NCBI GenBank assembly: GCA_025716855.1
Contig: JAIXMQ010000117.1
Location: 1 to 51,952 of the forward strand
Source of the DNA: Pilaira anomala
Taxonomy: Eukaryota > Mucoromycota > Mucoromycetes > Mucorales > Mucoraceae
Direction of reading: 5' to 3'
Length of the DNA: 51,952 bases
Position numbers and translations under genes: made by a program. Each line of letters opens with the position of its first letter. Position 1 is the first letter of the stretch. The notes under the pieces are model-generated. The model was not told the DNA's origin, searched no databases, and saw only the letters and a program-made list of their open reading frames with translations. Positions 31,300 to 41,569 of this stretch are shown one piece after another.

Positions 31300-32089
31300 A
31301 ATAAAAGGTAAGTTATAAAATAATGATGAAAATATATTGCTTTTTTTTTGTTCTTCTTTATACTTTTTTTTTTCAAGATTTATAATCCAAAAAACATAAA
31401 ATCAACCGTATTGGATATATTATCCGTTTTTTTTTTTCTATTCGGGTGTTCTCTTTTGTGAATTTGTAATATAAATGGCATACAATCAAGAGTATTGGAT
31501 ATATTTTTCTTTTTTTTTTTTGGGAATATCTTTGATCAGTTTAAAATTAAAAATGACATAATGTTATATGTAATGGATACTGCGGGTAAACTTGATCGTA
31601 ATACCTTCTATTGGTGCAATAGTGAGATATCGATATACATACACGTTTGATTTGTTGTTTTAAAAATTTACAAATACATAAACTATGGCTAAATTATTTA
31701 CTTTCCTTTTTTAAAACTAAGAGTTACAATTCTATTTGATAACATATTTTGGTAGAAATATATTACCGGTTCCTTACTAATCTAAATATGTTTTACTGCG
31801 GTATCTATCTAACCAACTACCAGTAAAAACGCTTAATCTTTTTCTTACTCAGATATGAGTATAAATAACGAGAAATAATTGGTTCGGCTCATCGGTATTT
31901 CGGCCATTTACGCACGGACATGATAATTTGACGTATTAAAAAAAAAAAAAAAAAAGAAAAAGAAAAAAGAAAAAAAAAAAAAAAAAAAAAAGAAAAAGAA
32001 AAAAAAATGAATATCGTTTGAATATTTAAGGAACAAGAAATTTTATTTGTACATTTCTTTTATTAAAAATCTTTATATTTTTTTTAAAC
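31300..32089. promoter_or_regulatory. Divergent region between the two CACTA genes
   Basis: This 790-bp gap separates the minus-strand transposase start and the plus-strand second gene. It is AT-rich, with T-runs and two related stretches near 31380-31520 (ATTGGATATATT, T-run, TCGGGTG/GGGAATA). An AAAAGA-rich tract at 31938-32008 precedes a short leader. No specific operator or TATA position was established. Confidence 0.4.
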
Positions 32090-33224
32090 ATGAACAACCA
32101 AACTGCACTTTTCAGAATTACCAAATTAGAAAAAGAAATTAATAGCTTGAACGAAAAGTTGGACCATCAAAACGTTTTATTCAAGGACTTGATTAGATTG
32201 TTGGCACCCTCTTTTTCATCTGCTGATAATACTATCAATAATGATCTTGTTGAAGCAAGCACTCAAGGTATTAAATACAGATTTTATTGTTTTTTTTTTT
32301 TTACTAATTTTCTTTTATCTTATTAAAAGCAAGAGAAAATGGTACTGCCAACCCTTTGAACCCTGACTTGTTAGGCAAACGTGACATTCCTAAAGTACTT
32401 GAGGAAGTAACAAAAGCCTTTGATAGTACTTACCCAAATTCGTATCCTGGTCCTCTTTTGCGTTTACTTGGTCTCATCAATCATTTCAACAAGGAAAGAG
32501 ACGTTACTGGTCTTCGAATTGATGACGAAAGAAATAAACAAGAATATAGAATTCTCAAACAGTAGCTAGAAAAATCCATGATGATATGGTCGACGAAATC
32601 TATAAAGAGCTGAAGAATAAAAACAAGTCAGTGGTTTTACCTGTTTGGTCCCAAGTTTCCTCTGAAATAACCTCAAGATACTGCTATAAGCTTGAAAAAG
32701 CTGCAGCTCAACACGGGTTTCCTCTTTCAAGATGCCAAGATTCTTGGGCAGCTCGTCTTCTTTTATCTGAGACACATAAGCATAGAAGTAACCGATCTAG
32801 GAATGTGAAAGATACTGGGTCAAGTGGCTCTTCTGCTTTCACGTAAGTAAAATATATTACTTCTTTTTTTTCTCAGGCATTAAACGTTACCTTTTTTTTT
32901 ATAGTGACACGCAAGTCAATGCTGAAGCTTTGAGAGAAGAAAGACCATCTTCTGACTTTGTCAACTTGAATTGCGGCGATGACTTTTATGACATGTATGA
33001 CTATGACCGAGAATTCACTCCTCTCTCTTTATTCCCTCTTCCTTATCTCCTTCTCTGTTCCTCGCTCTCCTTCTCCTCCACCTCGTAGTCGTGTCATACA
33101 AAAAAAAAGAGTTATTGCCAGAGATGATGACAGTAGTAATGAAGTAGAAGACATGGTCAAACCTTTACCTGCCAAGAAAAAACGTGCAACCCGAACACGT
33201 CAGAGTAAAAGACAAAAAAAATAG
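32090..33224 (+). pseudogene. Second CACTA gene (coiled-coil N-terminus, basic tail), frameshifted
   Basis: Exon 1 starts MNNQTALFRITKLEKEINSL, a heptad-like coiled-coil with Leu spacing. Intron 32266-32328 (GTATTA...AAAAG) follows, then exon 2 (NPDLLGKRDIPKVLEEVTKAF). The frame breaks near 32560 (TAG after RILK) and resumes one base off with ARKIHDDMVDEIYKELKNKN to FT at 32842. After an intron (32843-32904, GTAAGT...TATAG) there is an acidic exon. Another frame change near 33060 is followed by a basic Lys/Arg C-terminus (KKKRATRTRQSKRQKK) resembling a nuclear localisation signal. By position it is the accessory (TNPA-like) gene, but no sequence motif proves that. Two single-base shifts make it nonfunctional as read. 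Confidence 0.6.
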
Positions 33225-34800
33225 TCACTTTTAAATAAAAAATTTTTAGACTTGAATTGTCGTCTTTTTTCTTTTTTTTTTTTTTTTTTTGTACGCAATC
33301 ACCTTTCAATTAATGACTTTACTGAAATCTTACTACCGAGGAACTCGTAAACAACCACCAATGTAATATTTTTTTCTGGAAAGACAATTGCTCATCTAAT
33401 TAAGTCATCTTTTTTTTTTCTAGCACTTGACAAGATCTTTTTTTTTTTTTGTTAGATCTTGACAGACTCTTCAAAATAAGGGTCTTTTATAATGGAGTTG
33501 ACTTACGTATAACCACCCCCGGTATATAATGGTAACAATTTTAGTTACTTATTGGTTACTTGTCTTATTGGTCTATTGTTACCTGGTTTCATTCTAATTC
33601 GAAATCTACTTTAGCTGACTCATCAACTGGGAACTCCAGAATCACCTCTAAAGAATTAAACACTGTACTGCGTCACTTTTTGGATTCAAAGTGTCTGCTG
33701 ACATAGCTTTTTCTTTTTTGTGGAAATGTATGCTTACCTATTGTTCAATAGCCTTGTGTCGAGGTTAACTTGTAAGTTTTTTTTTTTGGGTTCTTTTTCT
33801 TCAGTTTATGTAAGAATTAATGAATTTATTCAACCTCTATTGTGTAGTCTGTCAGAATCGGATCGATATTCTTTCTTTAAAGACCTTCTTTTAGAATAGC
33901 TTAACCGGAATACCCTTTTTTTTTTGGTGTGTTTGGGTATTATACATATTCTATTTATCCATTCTTTTACTTAGATGCTTTTCCTTAGAACACTGCTTAT
34001 CAAGGGTTTCTTTTTTTTTTCAAGGTGTAAATATGGTCATCGAGTTTTTGACTCTTGTTTTTACTTCTTGGACACTTTAGTACAGGATTGAATACCAGTT
34101 TTCCTCTTATATGTCTACTTTGGTGTCATGTTTTTTTTTTAGGTCCATTTGATGAATGTCTATTTTTTTTTTGGAGTCTTTTTGGTAATGTGTATGTATA
34201 TTTTAGGTTGTTCTCTTAATCGGATATACTGGCCAATTCTGGATTGAAGTAAGTGTCACATGCATGGAAATTGATTCACTGCTTTACATAACTGACTTTT
34301 TTTTAGGTTGTCCTTTTTTGTTTTTTTCTTTCGGTTTCCCTCCTACATGTATCTGTATTTTGTTATTACACTTGACATTGGTCATTTCTGAATTGAAGTA
34401 AGTGTCACTTGAATTGATATTATTACGCAGCTTACATTACTGACTTTTTTTTTTTAATTCATCTTGCCTTCCAATCAATCAGTTTTTGATTCTACATTTT
34501 GCCCAAGTAATCTAGTAAGCTGTCTTGAAGAAACACATGTGTTGGAAATAAGCGAGTAGGTATTTTTATAAAGTTGAATTTTGGTAAATCTGGTAGAGAG
34601 TATGAATGATATTTGAGTATTTGGCGTATATATTTATAAGAATCATTGATGTATACATGCTATTGACGAGGTATGAATAAACATAATGTATATATATATA
34701 TATATATTGCTCATGACCCAAAGTATCTATGACTATAAACGATATTGTATAATTAAATAAAAGTAAAATTCAAATAATAAATTAATTTTTATACGTAAAA

Positions 34801-34847
<47 letters not shown>

Positions 34848-34857
34848 GCTGTTTTAT
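33225..34857. other. Non-coding 3' part of the CACTA element
   Basis: No gene is supported. It is T-run rich, with a loose repeat of about 130 bp near 34130-34450 (AGGTTGTYCT, TTGAAGTAAGTGTCAC, CATNACTGACTTTTTTTT). Around 34690 and 34800-34850 are (AT)n tracts. Right subterminal repeats start at about 34858. Confidence 0.55.
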
Positions 34858-35157
34858 GAACAACTGAGGTAACAAAAAGAACAAGACACTTGTTGGTTTA
34901 ACGTAAGTATTTGTTAACAAAACGAACAAAGAACTTGTTGGTTTAATGTCAATACTTGTTAACAAAAAGAACAAAAGACTTGTTTGCTTTACGAACGGAC
35001 TTGTCGCATTTCCAACAATAAACTTGTTAACTTTTCCAACAAACTTGTTGGTCCAAAAATTGAGCAGTGCTATTTCTCAAACAAGTATTTATATGTAAAA
35101 TTTGTTCGTTTTGCCAACAAGTTTAGTCGAATAGTATCCAAGGAATCTGCCATAGTG

Positions 35158-37399
35158 TCCAAGTTCAGGTACACGTTGTCTTCGATTCATATTGATGGTA
35201 GCCGTTCTTCGTGGATCAAAAATCCCTACAAAAGGAGAATCACTTTCTTCACGCTCAGTAATTGTCATAGTGAGCTGATATCTTGTAAGATATTCCTTCA
35301 TAGTAAGATTTTGAACATTTGTACCACGGTGAAAGTATTTTCGACTTGGGTTCTTGTATAAATATCGGTTGAGCCTGGGTCTAACTGATTTAATTGTTCT
35401 AGGGGCTTCAGTTGTCTTCTTTATTCGAGATGAGGCATTGTGGTGTCAATATAGAGAACATCTCTGCTGTTTTGATGCTTGTGATAGCTAAGCAAGTCGT
35501 AAATAGCTTCAATAATACCAACTTTGCGTGAAGCAAAGTGTTCACCTGCTGTACCTGATCGTAAATTGACGTGCGTGTCTGATTTTGATAGGTATTTGCT
35601 AAGATATACTTCTACTTGTCTGTCGTAACATATTTGTATATCCATAGTTGCTTGCCAAGCTGAAAGTAAATATGGGCTATATTGATTGACGTAATCAGAA
35701 TGAGCGTTACGTTTGATATATACTCTGCCGTCAGTATCAGCAAAAGTAAAGTTGCAAGGAGGCTTGGGAAATCCAAATCTTCATTGTTGATTGTTGTTTT
35801 TGAAACAATAGTTTGTGTAGTGATGGGTTTGTACTCTGGCTACTAATCGGTTCAAATCAAAGTGCTGAGCTTCGTCAGGGAGATAGGCAACGATAAGGTT
35901 CTCAACTTGGAGGAGTTCCTCTACTGATTTGCCAGTCCAAAGCACCATGTGAATATGAGGTGACCCATGAAAAATCGGTAATACCACCTACCATGTTGGC
36001 AAAAACCTAAAAAAATATCAACAGGTTAAAAAAAAAGGTAAAACGTGTTTTAATATTATGAACTTACCCCTTTGACACACTTGTTGCTAAATTAAAGGAA
36101 ACGGTTTTTAAAGAAAGAAGCAAACTTCACAGGATCTTCCCATGGGCGTAAACCACCACAGGCACGATGGTACTCTTCAGAAAAGTCATCGCAACTAAAG
36201 GTTAAAAAGAGTTGAGGAGGTCCCAAGTGATTGAAGATGCACTGTAAATCTAGAGCATGAATACGCTTATAGGCGTAGCTACTACGTAATGTATGAGGTA
36301 CAATAGAAGCAATGTTTGTGTTGTATTGAGTTGCAGAGGTAGTGACATCATCACGTGTGAGTGTTCTTCGTGTTGAAACAGTATGTCTGTTTGCGCTTTG
36401 AATGTAAGCTTTTTCGATTAAATCGAACATAAAAAAGATCCATGCAGGGGAACGAGCAAATCTTCTGTCTTGACATAATAAGAGTTGCTTTACATATTTT
36501 TTTAAAGTACCAATTCTATTTGCAGCTGGTCTACCACCAAATTCCTCAGGTAAGTTCTCATCATGTGTAGTTTCCAAATCGTAGTGACCTTTACCATCGG
36601 TATACAAGTAGGGGAAAATTAATGAAAACAATCCATGGAATTTGAATTGAATATCTCTGTTGTTGATATCTGTTCCAATAGTTAAATCCAACAGGTTAAT
36701 GCGGGAAGCAGAGGGAAAAACATCATCGGCGGGTAAGAGATAGGATGGCCAATCAGTGTTACCCTCGTCACCTGTGGTGTGGCTTGATCTGGCTTGGTTT
36801 GTTTGAGCGTGAACAAATGCTTGGGCAATATTTTGTGCTTGGTATGCACGCAAGAAGTTGTTAGTTCTGCTCAAACGAATATAAGCGTCACGGACTTTTT
36901 GTTGGTCAATTCCTCTGGTCGTATCGGGGTAAAAAGGAAAACCAAGGAGTCCGCCATACAAGACATAAAGGAATTCGCGATTTGCGGTAGCCCACACGGA
37001 TCCGGAGAGCATATAATGACCACTGTACGTATTGTTTGCACTAAGATTACGATTGATTAGAGTCATAATTTTAATTGGTGATAAAGCAGAAAGCTCCTTG
37101 TAGTTAAAATCATCAGTGTTAAAGGGAAGACCAGGATAAGTGATGGTAGAGCTAAATACATCAATGGGTCCAGTACTATGTAAATTGCAAACCATGATCT
37201 CATTGGCACTGTTAAGGAGTACAGGAAGAAGCCATTTTGGACAAGTTAAAACTTGGAAGTTGGTTCCTTCAAAACCTCTAAAGTGTTGCTCGTTTGGTAA
37301 CAACATGGTAATACAGACAGAGCAATAACCAGTGTAAATATTAGTTTCGTTCCAACGGCGGAATGCATTAACAGATTGAATCATATATTGGTTTAACAT
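35158..37399 (-). pseudogene. Helitron B Rep half, other side of the CACTA insertion
   Basis: Exon 1 is 37399-36068, intron 36067-36007, and exon 2 runs from 36006 to 35158, where the CACTA end cuts it. It is almost identical to copy A. Defects are: the TAA at 35421-35423 shared with A; a private TGA at 35781-35783 (Cys of QQCRFGFP in A); and a private 23-bp deletion near 35969 that removes codons just before the HUH motif PHIHMVLW. The one-base loss near the start of the cargo-distal part (35340) is shared with A. Joined to 25086-26679 it would span the whole Rep/helicase gene. Confidence 0.92.
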
Positions 37400-37673
37400 A
37401 GTAGAAAATAACTAAATAGGTGAATGTTATTAAGCACGTTTTATTTTTTAAAAAAAAAAGAAATAACCTACAGTTTTTTGATGTTGTTGAAAATGAGATA
37501 TGGTAATAGAAAAGAAAAAGGTTTTGTTAATTATATTGTTATGCTAAATCGCATAGTATATCATGCAAGATGTTATCTGTAACTGGTTTTGTATCGTGGG
37601 AAATTTTTGATAAACTACTTTTCTTTTCTTTTTCCTTCCTTTTTTTATATTTCTTTACTCAAATTTACCTAAC

Positions 37674-38999
37674 ATGGCAAACCAATTGAATCTTGTTGTA
37701 ACTAATGCCATTATCGTACCTGCCACCTATGTGTATGCTGTCCCTCCAGATCCAGAGGATCCTAATTCCGATCCCGTCATCTCGATCATGGCATGGGTTG
37801 ATTACCCAACCTCCATCATATCTTTGCGCATGAAGCAAAGTTTAATTTTAAGAGCTGATCCTCAGTTTTTTAATTTTACAAGAAATGAAGGAAGAAGAAT
37901 AAGATGTACGGGCGAGGTATCGTATATGCGTATTCATGGTATGAATATTCCTGCCGTTGATGCTCGTTTCTCTCTTGGTGTTTTCGAACTTGAGATTTTA
38001 CCTGGAGTAGTACCTATCAGCGGGCATTTCCAAACCTTTTTGAGAATTCATGAAGGGCCTCTTCATGCAACTCGTGGTACAAGGGGTGAAGGAAATACCA
38101 TTTTGGATTTCAGAACCAACGTTTATTCCTTTAATCCAGATCGAGAAGATCCTCAAGACAATCGAACTGGTAGTCAAGAAACACCAGTACCTGGTAGCCA
38201 GGGAACACCAGTACCTGGTAGTCAAGAAAGTCAAGAAACCGTAAGGGGTGGTCAAGGGCGACCAGGAACGGCTGTTAGTGAAGAAGAACCATTACCAGGT
38301 GAAGACGATATTGACTGGGAAGAGGAAACTGAGGTTCAGCAGGAACCTAGTCAAACCCATGAGAATCAGATGGATTTGTTTGATATTTCTGAAGGTGAAG
38401 ATAATTTTTCTGTTGAAATAGAAAGAACAATGGGTACAGAACAAGAAGAGGTAAATGAAGAAATTAGACGTGACCTGATGAGAGGGATGGGAGTTGATTT
38501 AGAAAAGGATCAAGAAGTAGAAGATGTAATGACTCAGGGACAAGGTCAAAAAAGAAGATCGGTTGGTGTCGAGCCTCCCAGTTCGGCATTGAGAAGATTG
38601 AATATTTCAAGTAAATCAAGCCAATCCAGTCAGTCTCGTGACAGAATGAGAGTTACTAGATCCATGAGTATTAAAACGGAGGACAGTACGTCAGTCAGTG
38701 GTAGAAACAGGGCAAGCGGAGAAGAGGAAAGAGATGACAATACGTCAGTCAGTGGTAGAAACAGGGCCAGCGGAGAAGGGGAAAGAGACGACAATACGTC
38801 AGTCGGTAGTACAAGAAGTAGTAGTAGAGTACTAAGTGCAAGTCCGGTAGCACCGGAAGGCAGTTCTACTAGAGGGGCAGGTTTACGAAGAGCTCCTCGT
38901 GTAGTTAGACGTGTTTTTGGTACTGGGGATGGTAGCGGTACACCACCAAGAAGATTCCCTCGTACGAGGGGAAAGGGAAAAGGAAAAGAAAAAAGTTGA
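37674..38999 (+). CDS. Cargo gene X, copy B (intact, 441 aa)
   Basis: The open frame runs from MANQLNLVVTNAII to a basic end RTRGKGKGKEKS. The conserved N-terminal core (1-155) is shared with copy C at roughly two of three residues. The middle is acidic, with PGSQ repeats and two tandem SVSGRNRASGE(E/G) segments. The final 60 residues are rich in Arg and Ser. Copy A is the same except for a premature TGA and a few substitutions, so B represents the duplicate's original coding state. Function is unknown. The start is fixed by the pyrimidine leader and by alignment with C. Confidence 0.83.
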   Translation: MANQLNLVVTNAIIVPATYVYAVPPDPEDPNSDPVISIMAWVDYPTSIISLRMKQSLILRADPQFFNFTRNEGRRIRCTGEVSYMRIHGMNIPAVDARFSLGVFELEILPGVVPISGHFQTFLRIHEGPLHATRGTRGEGNTILDFRTNVYSFNPDREDPQDNRTGSQETPVPGSQGTPVPGSQESQETVRGGQGRPGTAVSEEEPLPGEDDIDWEEETEVQQEPSQTHENQMDLFDISEGEDNFSVEIERTMGTEQEEVNEEIRRDLMRGMGVDLEKDQEVEDVMTQGQGQKRRSVGVEPPSSALRRLNISSKSSQSSQSRDRMRVTRSMSIKTEDSTSVSGRNRASGEEERDDNTSVSGRNRASGEGERDDNTSVGSTRSSSRVLSASPVAPEGSSTRGAGLRRAPRVVRRVFGTGDGSGTPPRRFPRTRGKGKGKEKS

Positions 39000-39138
39000 G
39001 CTTTTTTGCGGTGGTTGATTTAAACCTCAGTTTAATAAAAAAAATTCTGTTTATATGACTGGTTTAATAAATCATTGGTCTTTTATCTTGCTTTTTGTTT
39101 AGTTTTTTTTTATCTTTCTCTATATTTTTTTTAAAAAA

Positions 39139-39699
39139 ATGAATTACATCGAAGATCGCATTGCTGAAAAGACAGGCATTTTGATCGTTGGGCTAATGCC
39201 ATCACCATCCTGGGATGACGATCGTGAGAATGTATTTTTCAATGGGAGGAGAGAGCTGTTTTGGCGCTTCGCTGTTCAATGTAAGTTTTTCCTTTTTTTT
39301 TTGTTATATTCGGAAACTAATTTACGTCTTTTTTTTTTTTTAGTTGGTATTGTGCCAAATGATGACATGGAGGATCTGGTCGAAAACCATTTTTACTCTT
39401 TTATATACTTAGTAAATGAGGCTCATCGTTCGTTTACACAAGTGCCAGAAGAGGAAGTTGAGGAGGGACTTCAGAAGGTTCAAAGATTTATTGAGGTTGA
39501 AGAGCCAAGAACCGTGATTGTTGTTGGAAAACAAATTGGTTTAAGATGGTGGGGTCGACCGATTCGTCCAGCAGGACCTATCCATGATGAAGAGGATCTA
39601 GATGTATATCTTTTGCCGGGTGTAGTACCTAATCCTACATATTCAAGACAGGCCATTGAGGATGAATTTAGACGTTGCGGGGAGTGGCTTGATCAATAG
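39139..39699 (+). CDS. Cargo gene Y, Mug/TDG-like paralog (copy B, intact)
   Basis: Exons are 39139-39280 and 39344-39699, with a 63-bp intron. The protein is 165 residues and ends LDQ because the stop differs from copy A (CAA TAG versus TAA). Motifs are as in A: VGLMPSPS where the family has GINPG, FFNGRRELFW, TVIVVGK, and VVPNPTYSR. Y is the best preserved of the cargo genes: all three copies keep an open frame after splicing. That suggests it is, or recently was, under selection in these elements. Confidence 0.78.
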   Translation: MNYIEDRIAEKTGILIVGLMPSPSWDDDRENVFFNGRRELFWRFAVQCKFFLFFLLYSETNLRLFFFLVGIVPNDDMEDLVENHFYSFIYLVNEAHRSFTQVPEEEVEEGLQKVQRFIEVEEPRTVIVVGKQIGLRWWGRPIRPAGPIHDEEDLDVYLLPGVVPNPTYSRQAIEDEFRRCGEWLDQ

Positions 39700-39760
39700 T
39701 TTTTTTTTTTCCTTTCTCTTTTTTTTCGCTCTTATCTTTTTACTCTCACATTTAATAAAA

Positions 39761-40357
39761 ATACTTTTAAAACAAAACGCTTCTGTCTTGTTTGTTGGTA
39801 TCAATCCTGGTTTAGAACTTTCTCAAGGATTTTTTGGGACTTCCAAAAATCAGTTTTTTTCATTATTGAAAGCAAGTGGTAAGTGTTAAAAAAAAATAAC
39901 TTTTATTGATATAAACTTTAGGTTTTATTGAAGCTGAAAATAATGAAGCAGCGTTTGAACCGTACAACATGAGCTTTATGAATTACGTGGATAGGCCTAC
40001 AAGAAGTGAAAAGGAGATCAAGAACGATGAATTGTTACATGGAAAACACCGTTTAGAACAAGTTGTAGAGGAGTACAAACCGCGTGTTGTCTGTTTCGTT
40101 GGAAAAAAATGCTGTAAACTCCAGTTGTATGTTCCTCGTACAAATAACGAGGTAGAATTTGGTATTCAAGACAGAAAAGTAAAAGACAGGGTAGTGATCT
40201 GTGTCCCTCATGGAAGCACGGAAGGAGCTCAAATGAAATTTGAAGACAAGTTGAAGTAAGTCTTTTTTTAAACAAAAACAATAGTGTGTGTAAATTGACT
40301 TTATTTAAATTTAGGATCTACCATCAGCTGTTTACTCTTTTAAATAAAAATATCTAA
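39761..40357 (+). CDS. Cargo gene Z, Mug/TDG-type glycosylase (copy B; ATA in place of ATG)
   Basis: Exons are 39761-39878, 39922-40255 and 40315-40357 (164 codons), with no internal stop. Motif 1 VLFVGINPGLELSQGFF is canonical for Mug/TDG, including the catalytic Asn. The YVDRPTRSEKEI and PRVVCFVGKKC segments also match the family, while motif 2 is VPHGSTEGAQ. The first codon aligned with the ATG of copy C is ATA, and no in-frame ATG precedes it. Either the gene is dead, or it starts at a non-AUG codon, or it is joined by splicing to sequence upstream (Y ends only 62 bp before). Confidence 0.72.
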
Positions 40358-40379
40358 GCTATGTATGTCCTTGTCATGT

Positions 40380-41446
40380 TTATTTTTTAAAAAAAAAATT
40401 TCCGGCTAAAAAAAAAAAGCGCTCTCTGAAAAAAAAAGCCCACTCAAGAAAAAAAAAGGGCGTTCTTAAAAAAAAAAAAGCGCGCCCTTAAAAAAAAAAA
40501 GCGCGCTCTTAAAAAAATTTATCGTGCCCTTGCCTAGAAATTTTTTGGTAGGCCACTTTCTCTACCGGGCCCTGCCTAGAAAAAAAAAATCTGCCAGCGA
40601 AAAAAAAAAAACTTTTTTTTCGGGAACTTGCCATGATAATTTTGGATAGGCCATTTTTTTTACTTTTCTCTGTCTAAAAAAAAATAAAAAAAAATAAAAA
40701 AAATTACCGTGCCCTTGCCTAGTAATTTTTTAGTAGGTCACTTTTTCTACCGGGCCCTGCCTAGAAAAAAAAATCTGCCAGCGAAAAAAAAAAATCTGCC
40801 AGCGAAAAAAAAAAACTTTTTTTCGGGAACTTGCCCTGATAATTTTGGATAGGCCATTTTTTTTACTTTTCTCTGTCTAAAAAAAAATAAAAAAAAAATA
40901 AAAAAATTTACCGTGCCCTTGCATAGAAATTTTTTAGTAGGCCACTTTTTCTACCGGGCCCTGCCTAGAAACATTTAGGTGGGGCATTTTTTCTACCAGG
41001 CAATGTCTAGAAAAATTTAGGAGGGGCATTTTTTCGACCAGGCCCTGCCTAGAAAACAAAAAAAATCTCCCAGCAAAAAAATGAATTTTTTTTCGGAAAC
41101 TTGCCCATATAATTTTGGATGGGTCATTTTTTTTATTTTTCTCTTTCTAAAAAAAAATTAAAAATAAAAAAAAAATTTACCGTGCCCTTGCCTAGAAATT
41201 TTTTGGTAGGCCACTTTTTCTACCGGGCACTACCGAGAAAATTTTGGGCGCCCCACTTTATTTTTTTTACCGAACCATGACTAGAAAATTTTAGGCGGGT
41301 GGGCATTAATTATATATATATATTTTTTTTTTTTTTTTTTTTTTTGCCCCAGGCTCAGTGTATTATTGGTATATATAATAAGATTATATTTATTATTTAT
41401 TATAGCTAAATACATTACTTGTACCTTGATAAGATGTAAGAAATAA
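40380..41446. repeat. rDNA spacer left of 5S, subrepeat array (copy B)
   Basis: This block is homologous to 5340-6567, with four instead of five main units (starting near 40518, 40702, 40906 and 41174) and many A-run length differences. It carries the same GGGCCCTGCCTAGAAA and TTGCCTAGAAATTTTTT cores. No gene is present. Confidence 0.7.
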
Positions 41447-41563
41447 GCTACGGCCATATAATATTGAAAGCACCGGATCCCGTCCGATCTCCGCAGTTAA
41501 GCAATATCTGGACCAGTCAGTACTATGGTGGGGGACCACATGGGAATACTGGTTGCTGTAGTT
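41447..41563 (+). rRNA. 5S ribosomal RNA (copy B)
   Basis: It is identical to copy A except for one base near the 5' end (GGCCATATAATATTG versus GGCCATACAATATTG). Internal control elements and the T-run terminator are intact. It lies on the strand opposite to the 28S fragment, in the same spacer position. Confidence 0.92.
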
Positions 41564-41569
41564 TTTTTA

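Larger units (their letters stand above)
26680..35157 (-). mobile_element. CACTA (CMC/EnSpm) DNA transposon, 8.48 kb
   Basis: The termini are CACTATGGCGGATT (26680) and the complement of CACTATGGCAGATT (ending 35157). The CACTA ends, a Transposase_21/TNP2-like gene on the minus strand, a second plus-strand gene, and subterminal repeats at both ends define the superfamily. The empty site is read in copy A at 66-85 (GATTGATTCCAAGTTC). The target duplication is not clean: either TC with ACTATGG as the first base set, or a single T. A 596-bp MITE is nested at 29650-30245. The element inserted after the A/B duplication, since A lacks it. Confidence 0.9.
23972..40450 (-). mobile_element. Helitron B/E, split by a CACTA element
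   Basis: The 3' end (23972) is nearly identical to that of Helitron C for 45 nt. The helicase half (25086-26679), Rep half (35158-37399) and cargo X, Y, Z (37674-40357) belong to one element. The first 75 bases of the window (copy A) match 26605-26679 and continue directly into what is found at 35158 onward, giving the uninterrupted sequence. Removing 26680-35157 leaves an element of about 8 kb. The 5' boundary was not found and probably lies within 40380-40520. Confidence 0.85.
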
